From Flavobacteriaceae bacterium (GTDB lineage: Bacteria; Bacteroidota; Bacteroidia; Flavobacteriales; Flavobacteriaceae), in NCBI GenBank assembly GCA_947461795.1, contig CANHMG010000016.1:1-33488 (forward strand): 33,488 nucleotides of DNA. The letters are read 5' to 3'. Of the stretch, positions 6,084 to 15,136 are shown piece by piece; position 1 is the first letter of the stretch, and each line of letters opens with the position of its first letter. Under the pieces are notes generated by a model that saw only the letters and a program-made list of their open reading frames with translations, was not told the origin of the DNA and did no database searches. A program made the position numbers and the translations under genes.

Positions 6084-8543
6084 TTAATAGTCGTCTCCGC
6101 TATCTTCTTTCTTCGGTTTTTCACGTTCCGATTTTTGTTTATTGAAACGATAGGTAAACGAAAGCGTGATTTGGCGCTCTCGCCATTGCATTTCACTATA
6201 AGAATTCACTTTCTGCAAAACTAAATCATTGATTCTTTTTCTGGAATTAAAGACATCACTTACATTCAAAGCAATGGTGCCTTTATCTTTTAAGATGTCT
6301 TTGCTTATCCCTAAATTCATGCTGGCAACCCCAATTGATTTTCCTTGAGCCGTATTCTGAGGAGCGTTGTAAGTTCCATTAGCTTGAAAATCTATTTTAT
6401 AGGGAAATGAAATTTTAGTAGTTAATCGAGTAAACCAAGTAGAGGAGGTGTTATAGAAATCTAGCGTTTTAACTTCATTGCTGGTGTTAGTATAGGAGTA
6501 AGTTCCATCCGTTTTGTTGTTGAAATAATTGAAGTTGCCATTAATTCGCCACCATTTATAAGGCGTATAGTTTATTGTAAATTCAAACCCAAATTTGTCA
6601 TCCGTTGCAAGATTAAAAGGCGTGTTAAGAATGACAGGAATATTGTTGATTAAATCGCCTCTTTCTTTACGAACAATTTGAAAGGATCCTTTGGTTTGAT
6701 TGAGATAGAGTGAGGTGCTTAAGGTTACTTGCCTCCATTTTTTTAAGAAACCGAAATCGAAGGCATCACTTAAGGCTGGATTCAAATCGGGGTTTCCAAC
6801 AAACAAATTGACGTTACTAGAATATGAAGAAAACGGGTTGATAAAGCGATCTCTAGGTCGTGTAATTCGTTTGCTATAATTGAGCGAAACGTTGGTGCTT
6901 TCGTTAATTTCGTATGTCAAGAAAGCACTTGGGAAATAGTTAGAATAATTTTTTGTTGTGAAATCTTGTAGGGTTAATTGATTGATTTTGATGATAGAAT
7001 TTTCGTATCGAAGTCCCGTTAAGAAAGAAAATTTTTTGACTTTTGTGCCAATTTGCATGTAGGCTGCATTGACATTTTCTATATATTCTAAGGTGTTGGT
7101 GAAATTGCTATTGTTGGTAAAATTTCCATTACCAAGAAGATCTTCTTCTACTTTAAATTCGGATAATAAGGTGACATAATTGCCTTTAACACCTATTTCA
7201 AACTGGCTTTTTTTGCCAAATGGGAGAACATAGTCCGATTGAATCAGATTACGACTTTGTTTTTGTTTGTTATAGGTTCTTTCTGAGGAAATTAAAGTAA
7301 ATACTGGAACAATACCATTTCCTGTAATAGTTGAATTTTCGATATCTGCATCAACAGAAAATGCACCATCAATGGTAAATTTGTGACCATCTCTTTTAAA
7401 TTTTTTACTGTAGTTGGTAGTATATTCTACGTTTTGACTATAACGATTCAAGTCATTAAAACGCTGATTTTTTTCAAAATCTGCATTGGGTTTATAGATT
7501 GAATACAGAACATTTTCTGGATTACCGCCAACGTTTTTTCTAAAGGCAAGCATGTTGGTCCAGGAAGAAGTTTTGTCTAAATAGATTTCCATTCCAAAAT
7601 TGCCATTTATGCCTTCTGAAAGCTTATTGTTTTTGCGTCGTTCTTCTATATAGGAAACAAGATTGTGATCAATATCAAAATTTTCTTGATTGATTTTAGT
7701 GTTTCCAGGACCATTTCTTTTATAGTAACCCAGCGTTGTAAAGAAATTTGATTTTTCATTTTTGATATTAAAATTTCCCGAAAGTGCTGAATTTTCAGGA
7801 TCACCAGCAGAAGCAATAAAACTGCCATTGATTCCTTGGTTTTTCCCTTTTTTAAGAATGATGTTTAAGATACCTCCACCGCCCTCAGCATCATAGCGGG
7901 CAGAAGGATTCGTAATGACTTCTACTTTATCGATTGCATCGGAAGGAATGGATTTTAAAGCTTCAGCAATATTAGCTGAATTGGAGGGCTTTCCATCAAT
8001 AAGAATATTTACATTTTCATTACCACGAAGGCTCACTTTTCCTTCAACATCCACAGCTACAGAAGGAATATTGTCTAAGACATCGCTTACAGTTCCGCCT
8101 TTTACAATAATATCTTGCCCAACATTATAGACTTTTTTATCCAATTTGATGTCAATGCTAGTTTTGTCCGCTCTAACTTCCACCTGCTTGAGTTGAGTAA
8201 AGTCTTCTTCAAGTGAAATTGTTCCTAAATTGGTGTTTTCTTTAAGGATTTTATCGTTGATAAGATAAGGTTTGAAGGAAATAAATTCTGCTTTAACAGT
8301 ATAGGCACCTGGCGGAATCGTAGCTTCAAATTCTCCTTTTGCATTGGTAATTCCACCTCCAACAATTTTAGGGTTAGCGGTATTGATTAAAGAAATCGTA
8401 GCATATTCGAGTGGTTTTCGGCTTTCTTTTTCAACAATTACTCCAATGATTTTTATTTTTTTTGAATCAGGTTTGAATTGTGCAACACTTGAAATTGTGA
8501 TGAAAATTAAAGTTATAAGGAAGAGAATTTTTCTAAAAACCAT
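6084..8543 (-). CDS. TonB-dependent outer membrane receptor with carboxypeptidase-like regulatory domain
   Basis: The product is a predicted outer membrane beta-barrel of 819 residues. It has a signal peptide (MVFRKILFLITLIFITISSVAQ), a CarboxypepD_reg-like domain (about 32-112; KIIGVIVEKESRKPLEYATI), a plug domain (about 120-240; DVLDNIPSVAVD, LRGNENVNILIDG) and a barrel of the OMP_b-brl_3 type with NLNYSKRITRPR-like strands. The C-terminus is a short charged tail after the last strand. It is too short for SusC and has no SusD partner, so a glycan importer is unlikely; the substrate cannot be read. The start at 8543 is chosen because an upstream ATG at 8582 would lie before the promoter box at 8561-8568. 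Confidence 0.88.
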   Translation of the reverse strand: MVFRKILFLITLIFITISSVAQFKPDSKKIKIIGVIVEKESRKPLEYATISLINTANPKIVGGGITNAKGEFEATIPPGAYTVKAEFISFKPYLINDKILKENTNLGTISLEEDFTQLKQVEVRADKTSIDIKLDKKVYNVGQDIIVKGGTVSDVLDNIPSVAVDVEGKVSLRGNENVNILIDGKPSNSANIAEALKSIPSDAIDKVEVITNPSARYDAEGGGGILNIILKKGKNQGINGSFIASAGDPENSALSGNFNIKNEKSNFFTTLGYYKRNGPGNTKINQENFDIDHNLVSYIEERRKNNKLSEGINGNFGMEIYLDKTSSWTNMLAFRKNVGGNPENVLYSIYKPNADFEKNQRFNDLNRYSQNVEYTTNYSKKFKRDGHKFTIDGAFSVDADIENSTITGNGIVPVFTLISSERTYNKQKQSRNLIQSDYVLPFGKKSQFEIGVKGNYVTLLSEFKVEEDLLGNGNFTNNSNFTNTLEYIENVNAAYMQIGTKVKKFSFLTGLRYENSIIKINQLTLQDFTTKNYSNYFPSAFLTYEINESTNVSLNYSKRITRPRDRFINPFSSYSSNVNLFVGNPDLNPALSDAFDFGFLKKWRQVTLSTSLYLNQTKGSFQIVRKERGDLINNIPVILNTPFNLATDDKFGFEFTINYTPYKWWRINGNFNYFNNKTDGTYSYTNTSNEVKTLDFYNTSSTWFTRLTTKISFPYKIDFQANGTYNAPQNTAQGKSIGVASMNLGISKDILKDKGTIALNVSDVFNSRKRINDLVLQKVNSYSEMQWRERQITLSFTYRFNKQKSEREKPKKEDSGDDY

Positions 8544-8560
8544 AGGTGTAAATTGAAGTG

Positions 8561-8568
8561 CAAATATA
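8561..8568 (-). promoter_or_regulatory. -7 promoter box of the TonB receptor gene
   Basis: On the minus strand these bases read TATATTTG, a perfect TAnnTTTG box, 17 bp before the ATG at 8543. No convincing -33 TTTG stands at 17-23 bp. The box fixes the receptor start downstream of it. Confidence 0.55.
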
Positions 8569-8621
8569 GATTTTGAAAACACAAAATATATTAATCTTGC
8601 GTTAAATGAAATTACTAAAAA

Positions 8622-8963
8622 TTAAAGAATTGTTTTTGCTTTTTCAAAAGGACGAGCAATAACTGCTTTATCGCCATGAAAGACAATTGGTCTTTCGATT
8701 AAAATTGGATTGGACACCATAGCATGAATTATTTCTTTGTCAGATAATGGTTTGTTTTTAAATTTTTCTATCCAAATGGATTCTTTTTGCCGAACCAATT
8801 CGATAGGTTTGATTTGCAATAGGATGATAATTTTATTTAATTCTTCGTAAGTAGGCGGATTCACCAAATAGTTGATTACTGTAACCTTTTGGTCAGACTG
8901 ATCCAAAAAAGCCAAACATTCTCTAGATTTTCCGCATCTTGGATTGTGAAATATAGTGATCAT
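8622..8963 (-). CDS. ArsC/Spx-family thioredoxin-fold reductase (arsenate reductase type)
   Basis: This 113-residue protein belongs to the glutaredoxin-linked ArsC family. NPRCGKSR holds C10, and the three arginines that bind oxyanion in E. coli ArsC (R60, R94, R107) have counterparts at R58 (ELVR), R91 (ILIERPIV) and R104 (ARPFE). This fits arsenate reductase rather than Spx, which lacks that set. The rest of an ars operon is absent, so the physiological substrate is uncertain. I start at the ATG at 8963 (MITIFHNPRC), because the upstream ATG at 8984 overlaps a near-match -7 box (TTCCTTTG, minus strand 8982-8989). It is upstream of and co-oriented with the receptor gene, and divergent from the CPBP gene. 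Confidence 0.85.
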   Translation of the reverse strand: MITIFHNPRCGKSRECLAFLDQSDQKVTVINYLVNPPTYEELNKIIILLQIKPIELVRQKESIWIEKFKNKPLSDKEIIHAMVSNPILIERPIVFHGDKAVIARPFEKAKTIL

Positions 8964-9065
8964 TTTCTTCGGTTTTATTTGCAAAGGAATTGATTTATTT
9001 TATAAAAAATTGACTAAATTGCTAAAACATATGAAAGTTATTTTTTCATTGCTAAACCTCTGATA

Positions 9066-10013
9066 ATGTTTATAGAACAAGGAATTCATTCAGATAATAA
9101 ATTTTGGAAATACATTGTTGGTTCGATAGTTATTTTTGTTGCTTCAACGATTGGACAGATTCCTCTATTGCTTGCTGTAATAGCCAAATCGTATGCTGAT
9201 GGAAAAGGAATACCAGAAAATCAAGACGATATCATGAAAGTATTCGAATCGAATGTGACACTTTTATTACTATTAATTTCTTTTGTATTTGCAATAATTG
9301 GGGTGTTTTTAGTGAATAAGTATTTACATAAACATTCTTTTTTAACGATAATTACTTCAAGGAATGCAATCGATTGGAGTCGAGTTGTTGTTTCATTTTT
9401 ATTATGGTCAATGATTACAATAGTTTCTACAGTGCTATTGTATTATACAAATCCTGAGGATTTTGTTATTAATTTTAAAGCAATTCCATTTTTACTTTTA
9501 GTTGTCATTGCTACTTTATTAATCCCTATTCAAACTACCTGTGAAGAGTTGGTTTTTAGAGGTTATTTAATGCAAGGATTCGGAAACTTGGCACACAACA
9601 AATGGTTTCCATTGCTAATGACTTCTTTGATATTTGGCACGATGCATATTTTTAATCCGGAAGTGAGTAAAATGGGGTATATCATTTTAGTGTATTATAT
9701 TGGAACGGGTTTCTTTTTGGGTATTATTACTTTAATGGATGAAGGTACAGAATTGGCTATTGGTTTTCATGCAGCGAATAACTTAATCGGAGCTTTGTTG
9801 GTGACAACAGATTGGACTGTTTTTCAGACGAATTCTATTTTCAAAGACATTTCAGAACCTACTGCAGGTTTTGATGTAATATTGCCAATTGTAATTATCT
9901 ATCCTATTCTTTTATTTATCTTTAGTAAGAAATACAAATGGAGCGATTGGAAGGAAAAATTAACAGGAAAAATTAACATTCAACAACCTATAAAAGTAGA
10001 ATACTATGAATAA
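9066..10013 (+). CDS. CPBP family intramembrane metalloprotease
   Basis: This is a 315-residue integral membrane protein of the CPBP (CAAX protease/bacteriocin-processing, ABI) family, a Rce1-like group. The three motifs are intact: EELVFR (E160, E161, R165), FGTMH (F190, H194) and HAANN (H235, N239), expected to form the metal site within the membrane. About eight hydrophobic segments are visible, the first near 15-40 and the last near 275-295. Its substrate is unknown. The last 8 bp overlap the start of menE, so the two are translated together; the link to menaquinone synthesis is suggested only by position. Confidence 0.92.
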   Translation: MFIEQGIHSDNKFWKYIVGSIVIFVASTIGQIPLLLAVIAKSYADGKGIPENQDDIMKVFESNVTLLLLLISFVFAIIGVFLVNKYLHKHSFLTIITSRNAIDWSRVVVSFLLWSMITIVSTVLLYYTNPEDFVINFKAIPFLLLVVIATLLIPIQTTCEELVFRGYLMQGFGNLAHNKWFPLLMTSLIFGTMHIFNPEVSKMGYIILVYYIGTGFFLGIITLMDEGTELAIGFHAANNLIGALLVTTDWTVFQTNSIFKDISEPTAGFDVILPIVIIYPILLFIFSKKYKWSDWKEKLTGKINIQQPIKVEYYE

Positions 10014-11055
10014 TCCAACGTATCACAACGTGCATAATGCTTTTAAACTTGAAGGTTTTCACATGAATAAAGAAGATTTGTGTAGAGTTGCCTATAGTTT
10101 TATTAAAGAAGGTGAGGATTTTGAAAAACCTGTAGGAAATTTCATTTTAGATTGGTTTGATGATAATTCGTATATAGATATGCAGACTTCCGGTTCCACT
10201 GGAATTCCAAAGACAATTAGAATTTCAAAACAAGCCATGGTAGAATCTGCTATTGCAACAGGAGATTTCTTTGATATTCATCCTGGACAGAAAATATTAC
10301 ATTGTCTACCTGTGAAATTTATAGCTGGAAAATTGATGTTTATACGTGCATTTATTTTGGGTTTAGAAATGGATTTTGTTGCTCCAACATCGACGCCATT
10401 GTATAATAATGATACTTTTTACGATTTCATTGCCATGGTTCCTTTGCAAGCAAAACATTCTTTAAAAGAATTAAAGAGAGTGAAAAAATTAATTATTGGA
10501 GGCTCCATGATTAGCAAAACACTAGAACAGGAATTAAAAAAATTGCCAACCAAAGTTTATGAAACGTATGGTATGACAGAAACAATTACACATATTGCAG
10601 CAAAAGAAGTAGGAGAGTTATCGTTTACAGTATTGCCCAATGTTACAATTTCCTATGATGATAGAAATTGTTTGGTCATTCATGCGCCAAGAATCTCAGA
10701 TGAAGTAATAATAACGAATGATTTGGTTGAACTCGTGAATGAAAATCAATTTGTATTTCTTGGTCGTTATGACAATATTGTCAATAGTGGCGGGATAAAA
10801 TTGATACCCGAGCAAATTGAAAAAAAATTAGCTGGAAAAATTGAGGGTCGTTATTTTGTAATTGGGAAGAAAGACGATGAATTAGGAGAAAAACTAATTC
10901 TAATTGTAGAAGGAGAAAAGAGAGAAATAGACACTGCAGTTTATGGAGACCTTGATAAATATGAGAAACCTAAGGAAGTATATTTTGTTTCTAAATTTAA
11001 AGAAACCGAAGTAGGCAAAATAATGCGAAAGGAAACAAAAGAGTTAATAGCATAA
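10006..11055 (+). CDS. menE: O-succinylbenzoate-CoA ligase (MenE-type AMP-forming enzyme)
   Basis: MenE activates o-succinylbenzoate with ATP and CoA in menaquinone synthesis. The adenylate-forming signatures are in order: TSGSTGIPK (61-69, phosphate loop), YETYGMTET (185-193), LGRYDNIVNSGGIK (252-265) and GKIMRK with K338, the expected catalytic lysine. At 349 residues it lacks most of the usual N-terminal region; this compact form is what I know from Bacteroidetes MenE. No other men gene is in the window, so the assignment rests on family resemblance; another acyl-CoA or acyl-adenylate substrate is possible. Its ATG lies within the end of the CPBP gene (8-bp overlap). Confidence 0.85.
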   Translation: MNNPTYHNVHNAFKLEGFHMNKEDLCRVAYSFIKEGEDFEKPVGNFILDWFDDNSYIDMQTSGSTGIPKTIRISKQAMVESAIATGDFFDIHPGQKILHCLPVKFIAGKLMFIRAFILGLEMDFVAPTSTPLYNNDTFYDFIAMVPLQAKHSLKELKRVKKLIIGGSMISKTLEQELKKLPTKVYETYGMTETITHIAAKEVGELSFTVLPNVTISYDDRNCLVIHAPRISDEVIITNDLVELVNENQFVFLGRYDNIVNSGGIKLIPEQIEKKLAGKIEGRYFVIGKKDDELGEKLILIVEGEKREIDTAVYGDLDKYEKPKEVYFVSKFKETEVGKIMRKETKELIA

Positions 11056-11085
11056 AAAAAGGCACTTACAAGAGTGCCTTTTTTT
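11054..11085. terminator. Bidirectional terminator, menE / doxX
   Basis: GGCACT (11061-11066) pairs with AGTGCC (11073-11078) around TACAAG, flanked by seven A and seven T. It lies between two convergent genes. Confidence 0.93.
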
Positions 11086-11098
11086 ATGTAAAGAATTG

Positions 11099-11521
11099 TT
11101 ATTTTTCCATTTTAAAATAATAATCAGCTGAATGTTTTCCACCACCATAAAAAAGAAAGAAAACGCTAATCCCAAATGTTGCTGTAGACAGAATGAGGTT
11201 GTTGGCATTCATATCTCCAATAAAATTAATTAAAACAGCGCCTAATAATATCGGAAGTTGCGCAATGATTGCCCAACGTGTCAACAATCCAAAAACGATC
11301 ATAATACCACCCATAATATGAGCTGCAGCTATATAGTGGAAGGTTAGCATTCCTCCCATAAAATTGCTAACAGGAGAAATTATATCTTCAAATTCTCTAC
11401 TGTGAGTTATAAAGGAGAAACCCTTTAAAAGCAAAAAAACACCCAAACCAATTCGTAAAATATCTAGCGAATAATACGTATGAGCGTTCGCCCATTTATT
11501 CATTTTTTTTACATTGTCCAT
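11099..11521 (-). CDS. DoxX family membrane protein
   Basis: This 140-residue protein has four predicted membrane segments (about 18-37, 53-80, 84-104, 110-127) in the DoxX arrangement, including LRIGLGVFLLLKGF near the start and HIMGGIMIVFGLLTRWA in the middle. DoxX proteins are small inner membrane proteins linked in some bacteria to thiol or sulfur oxidation or to redox stress; the role here is not evident. The start could also be the methionine at residue 7. The 136 bp upstream are very AT-rich and hold no other gene. Confidence 0.85.
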   Translation of the reverse strand: MDNVKKMNKWANAHTYYSLDILRIGLGVFLLLKGFSFITHSREFEDIISPVSNFMGGMLTFHYIAAAHIMGGIMIVFGLLTRWAIIAQLPILLGAVLINFIGDMNANNLILSTATFGISVFFLFYGGGKHSADYYFKMEK

Positions 11522-11657
11522 AGTTGATAGATTTTAAAGTTCGTACTAAGTTATTAATTATAAACGAATTAATTAATAATTTTGTTGTTAAATATCTATA
11601 TATAAACAATTTAAATTCTTAAAACCCTACGTATTTTACAAACAAAAGTTCATTTGC

Positions 11658-13301
11658 TTAGAGAGTTTTTACTTTAACAAAGAAATAATCTGTAAGCACT
11701 ACGAAATCTTTTGATTTAGCAATCTTAAAACTTGATTTTTGCCATTTTTCGGTTGGTTTGACTCTAATTTTCTTGCCTTTTAGGGTAATATCTATCTGCA
11801 TAGAAAAATTTGAAATATCACTTTTCCAGCGGTATTCAAGATGTTTTTTACTGATTTTATATTCAAAAATTGGAATTGCAATATGCTTTAAATATTGGTC
11901 AAAAATAGGAGTGAGGTTAAGTTTACTTTCTTTATTAAAAAATTCAATCACAGTTTCAGTATCAATAATTTTATGTCGAAAGGTCGTGGAATATTTCAAA
12001 AGAATTGCCCACCATTTTTCATCATCATTAATTATGTTTCGAATTGTATTGAGCAGTAGTGCACCTTTATAATACATATCGCCTGATCCTTCCTTTCCAA
12101 CACCGTAAATTCCAATTATAGGTTTGTCATTTCGGAGGTTCCCTTTTAAACCATTAATGTATTGCTGTGCTTTTTCATACCCATACTGACATTCTAAAAA
12201 CACACTCTCTGTGTAACAAGTAAAACCTTCATGAATCCACATATCAGCAATATCTTTCGAAGTGATGCTATTTCCAAACCATTCGTGGCCACTTTCGTGA
12301 ATAATAATAAAGTCAAACAATAAGCCGTTTCCAGTATCTGATAAATCACCTCCCAAATACCCATTCTGATATTTATTACCATAGGCAACAGCACTTTGAT
12401 GTTCCATACCTAAATAAGGAGTTTCTACCAATTTATAGCCATCCTCTACGAAAGGATATGTTCCGAATTTACTTTGAAAGCAATCCAACATTGGTTTTAC
12501 TTGTTGAAACTGTGCTCTCGCTTTGCTTTCGTTTTCGCGCAAAACATAATAATCTAAATCAAGCCCTTTGTAGTTCTCTCCAAAGTGAATATAATCGCCA
12601 ATGTTAATCGTAATGTCATAATTATTAATAGGATTCTTCACTTCCCAATCCCAGCGCGTGTAACCATTTTTTAAATCTTCACTTCCTAATAGTCGACCAT
12701 TGGAAACATTCATTAATCCGTTAGGCACAGCCACTTTGATAGTAGCCCCTAAATCGGGTTCATCGGTTTGAGAATCTTTGCACGGATACCATAGACTTGC
12801 GCCGGTTCCTTGAACAGCAACACCAATCCAATCTTTTCTGTTCGAGTCTTTTTTGTAGACGAATCCACCATCCCATGGTGCATTTTTTGCCACAAGTGGA
12901 TTTCCAGAATAATAGAAGCGTATTTTTTGTTGCGTATTTTTTGATAATGAAGTTTCAAAAGCAATAAAAACTGCATTGAATTCTCTAGTATATTTTAGTT
13001 TTTTTGAATTAAAAATAATACTATCGATTGGCATGTTTTCGAATAAATCGACTTGAATTAATTTGGTGTTTTCAACGATGCTGAAAGTAATATCATTGAA
13101 ACCCGCAATTGATTTTTCATTTGGATTAATTTTGATATTCAAATCATAACGCAACACATTATAGCATGTTCTTTCAAATCGTAAACCTCCTTGTAAGGAA
13201 TCTTTTCGGGTGAACGTTTCTTGGGCATTGATAGCGAAACTAAACAAAATTACAAGGATTGAAATAGGTTTGCAAAGATGCATGTACGCAAAGTTTTTCA
13301 T
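11658..13301 (-). CDS. M1 family metallopeptidase, secreted
   Basis: This 547-residue zinc aminopeptidase has a signal peptide (about 1-26, ending INAQ), so it is expected in the periplasm or outside the cell. An N-terminal beta domain (about 45-235) is followed by the catalytic domain: LGMEHQSAVAYG (298-309) takes the place of the usual GAMEN exopeptidase loop, and HESGHEW (H335, E336, H339) with E358 in WIHEGF forms the HExxH-18-E zinc site. The C-terminal armadillo-like domain of long M1 enzymes is missing, giving a short form common in Bacteroidetes. It is encoded downstream of the carboxyltransferase gene on the same strand, with a 43-bp gap. Confidence 0.92.
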   Translation of the reverse strand: MKNFAYMHLCKPISILVILFSFAINAQETFTRKDSLQGGLRFERTCYNVLRYDLNIKINPNEKSIAGFNDITFSIVENTKLIQVDLFENMPIDSIIFNSKKLKYTREFNAVFIAFETSLSKNTQQKIRFYYSGNPLVAKNAPWDGGFVYKKDSNRKDWIGVAVQGTGASLWYPCKDSQTDEPDLGATIKVAVPNGLMNVSNGRLLGSEDLKNGYTRWDWEVKNPINNYDITINIGDYIHFGENYKGLDLDYYVLRENESKARAQFQQVKPMLDCFQSKFGTYPFVEDGYKLVETPYLGMEHQSAVAYGNKYQNGYLGGDLSDTGNGLLFDFIIIHESGHEWFGNSITSKDIADMWIHEGFTCYTESVFLECQYGYEKAQQYINGLKGNLRNDKPIIGIYGVGKEGSGDMYYKGALLLNTIRNIINDDEKWWAILLKYSTTFRHKIIDTETVIEFFNKESKLNLTPIFDQYLKHIAIPIFEYKISKKHLEYRWKSDISNFSMQIDITLKGKKIRVKPTEKWQKSSFKIAKSKDFVVLTDYFFVKVKTL

Positions 13302-13344
13302 GTTTTATTTTGAAGTTTTTAAATTGATTACAGAAATCAAACAA

Positions 13345-14973
13345 CTATACCTGAATCACACCCATATTAAATTTTTTCTCAATAGGAGCGTGGTTGGCAG
13401 CTTCAATTCCCATTGAAATCCATGTTCGAGTATCGAGAGGATCAATGATAGCGTCTGTCCATAATCGAGAAGCCGCATAATAAGGAGAAACTTGAGCATC
13501 ATAACGCGCTTTAATGATATCAAACAATTCCTTTTCTTTGACTTCATCCACAATTTCACCTTTTGCTTTTAAAGAAGAAGCTTCAATTTGAGCCAACACT
13601 TTAGCAGCTTGCGTTCCGCCCATTACGGCAAGTTCAGCACTTGGCCAGGCAACTATTAAACGAGGGTCATAAGCTTTTCCACACATGGCGTAATTTCCAG
13701 CACCATAAGAATTTCCAATAATCACTGTAAATTTGGGTACTACGGAATTCGAAACAGCATTGACCATTTTGGCGCCATCTTTAATGATACCGCCATGTTC
13801 CGATTTTGAACCCACCATAAAACCTGTAACGTCTTGCACAAATACTAATGGTATTTTCTTTTGATTGCAATTGGCGATAAAACGCGTGGCTTTGTCCGCT
13901 GAATCGGAATAAATGGCACCGCCAAATTGCATTTCGCCTTTAGCTGTTTTTACTACTTTTCTTTGATTGGCAATAATTCCAACGGCCCAACCATCAATTC
14001 TAGCATAGGCAGTGATTAGTGTTTTTCCGTAATCTCCTTTATATTCATCCATTTCAGAATTGTCAACCAGTCGTTTGATGATTTCATACATATCGTATTG
14101 ATCCGCTCTCGATTTAGGAAGAATTCCAAACATTTCTTTTTCATCTAAGGCAGGTTTCTCAGATTTCTCACGATTAAAACCCGCTTTATCATAGTCTCCG
14201 ATTTTTCCAACGATACTTTTTATTCGGTCTAACGCATCTTTATCGTCTTTGGCTTTATAATCGGTAACGCCTGAAATAGAGCAATGAGTAGTTGCTCCGC
14301 CCAAAGTTTCATTATCTATGGTTTCTCCAATCGCCGCTTTTACTAGGTAACTTCCAGCTAAGAAAATGCTTCCAGTTTTATCAACAATTATGGCTTCATC
14401 GCTCATAATAGGCAAATAGGCACCTCCAGCCACACAACTTCCCATCACTGCCGCGATTTGTGTAATTCCCATACTCGACATGATGGCATTGTTACGAAAA
14501 ATTCTTCCAAAATGCTCTTTGTCTGGGAAAATTTCGTCTTGCATTGGTAAATATACTCCTGCTGAATCTACCAAGTAAATAATTGGCAAACGATTTTCCA
14601 TCGCCAATTCTTGAGCTCGTAAGTTCTTTTTAGCGGTAATTGGAAACCAAGCTCCTGCTTTGACCGTAGCGTCATTGGCAACAACTATGCATTGTTTTCC
14701 TTTGACATAACCTATCTTCACGACAACGCCACCTGATGGACAACCGCCGTGCTCTTTATACATTCCATCACCAACAAAAGCACCAATTTCAATAACTTTT
14801 GCTTTTGGATCGAGTAAGTAATCAATGCGTTCTCGCGCTGTCATTTTACCTTCAGCATGCAGTTTTTGGATTCTTTTTTCACCGCCACCTAATTTTACAT
14901 GAGCGAAACGGTGTTTTAAATCAGTAAGTAAAAGTTTGTTATGATCTTCGTTTTTGTTGAAGTTTATGTCCAT
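13345..14973 (-). CDS. Acyl-CoA carboxylase beta subunit (methylcrotonyl-CoA carboxylase type)
   Basis: This 542-residue carboxyltransferase subunit transfers CO2 from carboxybiotin to an acyl-CoA. Both crotonase-like halves are present. GKMTARERIDYLLD, NRLPIIYLVDSAGVYLP, QDEIFPDKEHFGRIF and MGSCVAGGAYLPIMSDE match MCC beta subunits (leucine degradation) better than propionyl-CoA carboxylase. The second half has VQDVTGFMVGSKSEHGG and GNSYGAGNYAMCGKAYDPR. No biotin carboxylase or biotin carrier gene is adjacent, so the partner subunit must lie elsewhere and the acyl-CoA substrate is inferred from similarity only. Confidence 0.9.
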   Translation of the reverse strand: MDINFNKNEDHNKLLLTDLKHRFAHVKLGGGEKRIQKLHAEGKMTARERIDYLLDPKAKVIEIGAFVGDGMYKEHGGCPSGGVVVKIGYVKGKQCIVVANDATVKAGAWFPITAKKNLRAQELAMENRLPIIYLVDSAGVYLPMQDEIFPDKEHFGRIFRNNAIMSSMGITQIAAVMGSCVAGGAYLPIMSDEAIIVDKTGSIFLAGSYLVKAAIGETIDNETLGGATTHCSISGVTDYKAKDDKDALDRIKSIVGKIGDYDKAGFNREKSEKPALDEKEMFGILPKSRADQYDMYEIIKRLVDNSEMDEYKGDYGKTLITAYARIDGWAVGIIANQRKVVKTAKGEMQFGGAIYSDSADKATRFIANCNQKKIPLVFVQDVTGFMVGSKSEHGGIIKDGAKMVNAVSNSVVPKFTVIIGNSYGAGNYAMCGKAYDPRLIVAWPSAELAVMGGTQAAKVLAQIEASSLKAKGEIVDEVKEKELFDIIKARYDAQVSPYYAASRLWTDAIIDPLDTRTWISMGIEAANHAPIEKKFNMGVIQV

Positions 14974-15086
14974 GTTTAAGCCTTTGGAAGTATTTATAAT
15001 TTTAGAAGTGCTAAAATACGAAAACGATTGAAATAAAAAGATTCGTTTTATTAACTAATATTTTGATAAGATAATTCAGTAAAGTT

Positions 15087-15103
15087 AATGTTAAGTTAAC
15101 ATT
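15087..15103. promoter_or_regulatory. 17-bp palindrome over the -33 region of the phosphate uptake operon
   Basis: AATGTTAAGTTAACATT is a perfect inverted repeat centred on 15095. It sits where the -33 box would be, 7 bp before the -7 box at 15111, and no TTTG is found there. This arrangement suggests an activator or repressor site. The same half-sites recur in the hairpin after the operon (17143-17191). Confidence 0.55.
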
Positions 15104-15110
15104 GGATTTC

Positions 15111-15118
15111 TAACTTTG
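15111..15118 (+). promoter_or_regulatory. -7 promoter box of the DUF47-PiT operon
   Basis: TAACTTTG matches TAnnTTTG exactly and lies 18 bp before the ATG at 15137. The recognisable -33 box is replaced by a palindrome. An apparent TTG start at 15116 lies inside the box and can be dismissed. Confidence 0.65.
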
Positions 15119-15136
15119 CTGCATAAAAATAATATT

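Noticed and set aside
8544..8582. Upstream ATG for the TonB receptor (13 extra residues before the signal peptide)
   Set aside because: It lies upstream of the -7 box at 8561-8568, and the signal peptide begins cleanly at the ATG at 8543.
15116..15136. TTG start for the DUF47 gene, adding seven residues
   Set aside because: The TTG lies inside the -7 promoter box (15111-15118); the ATG at 15137 gives the family's normal N-terminus.
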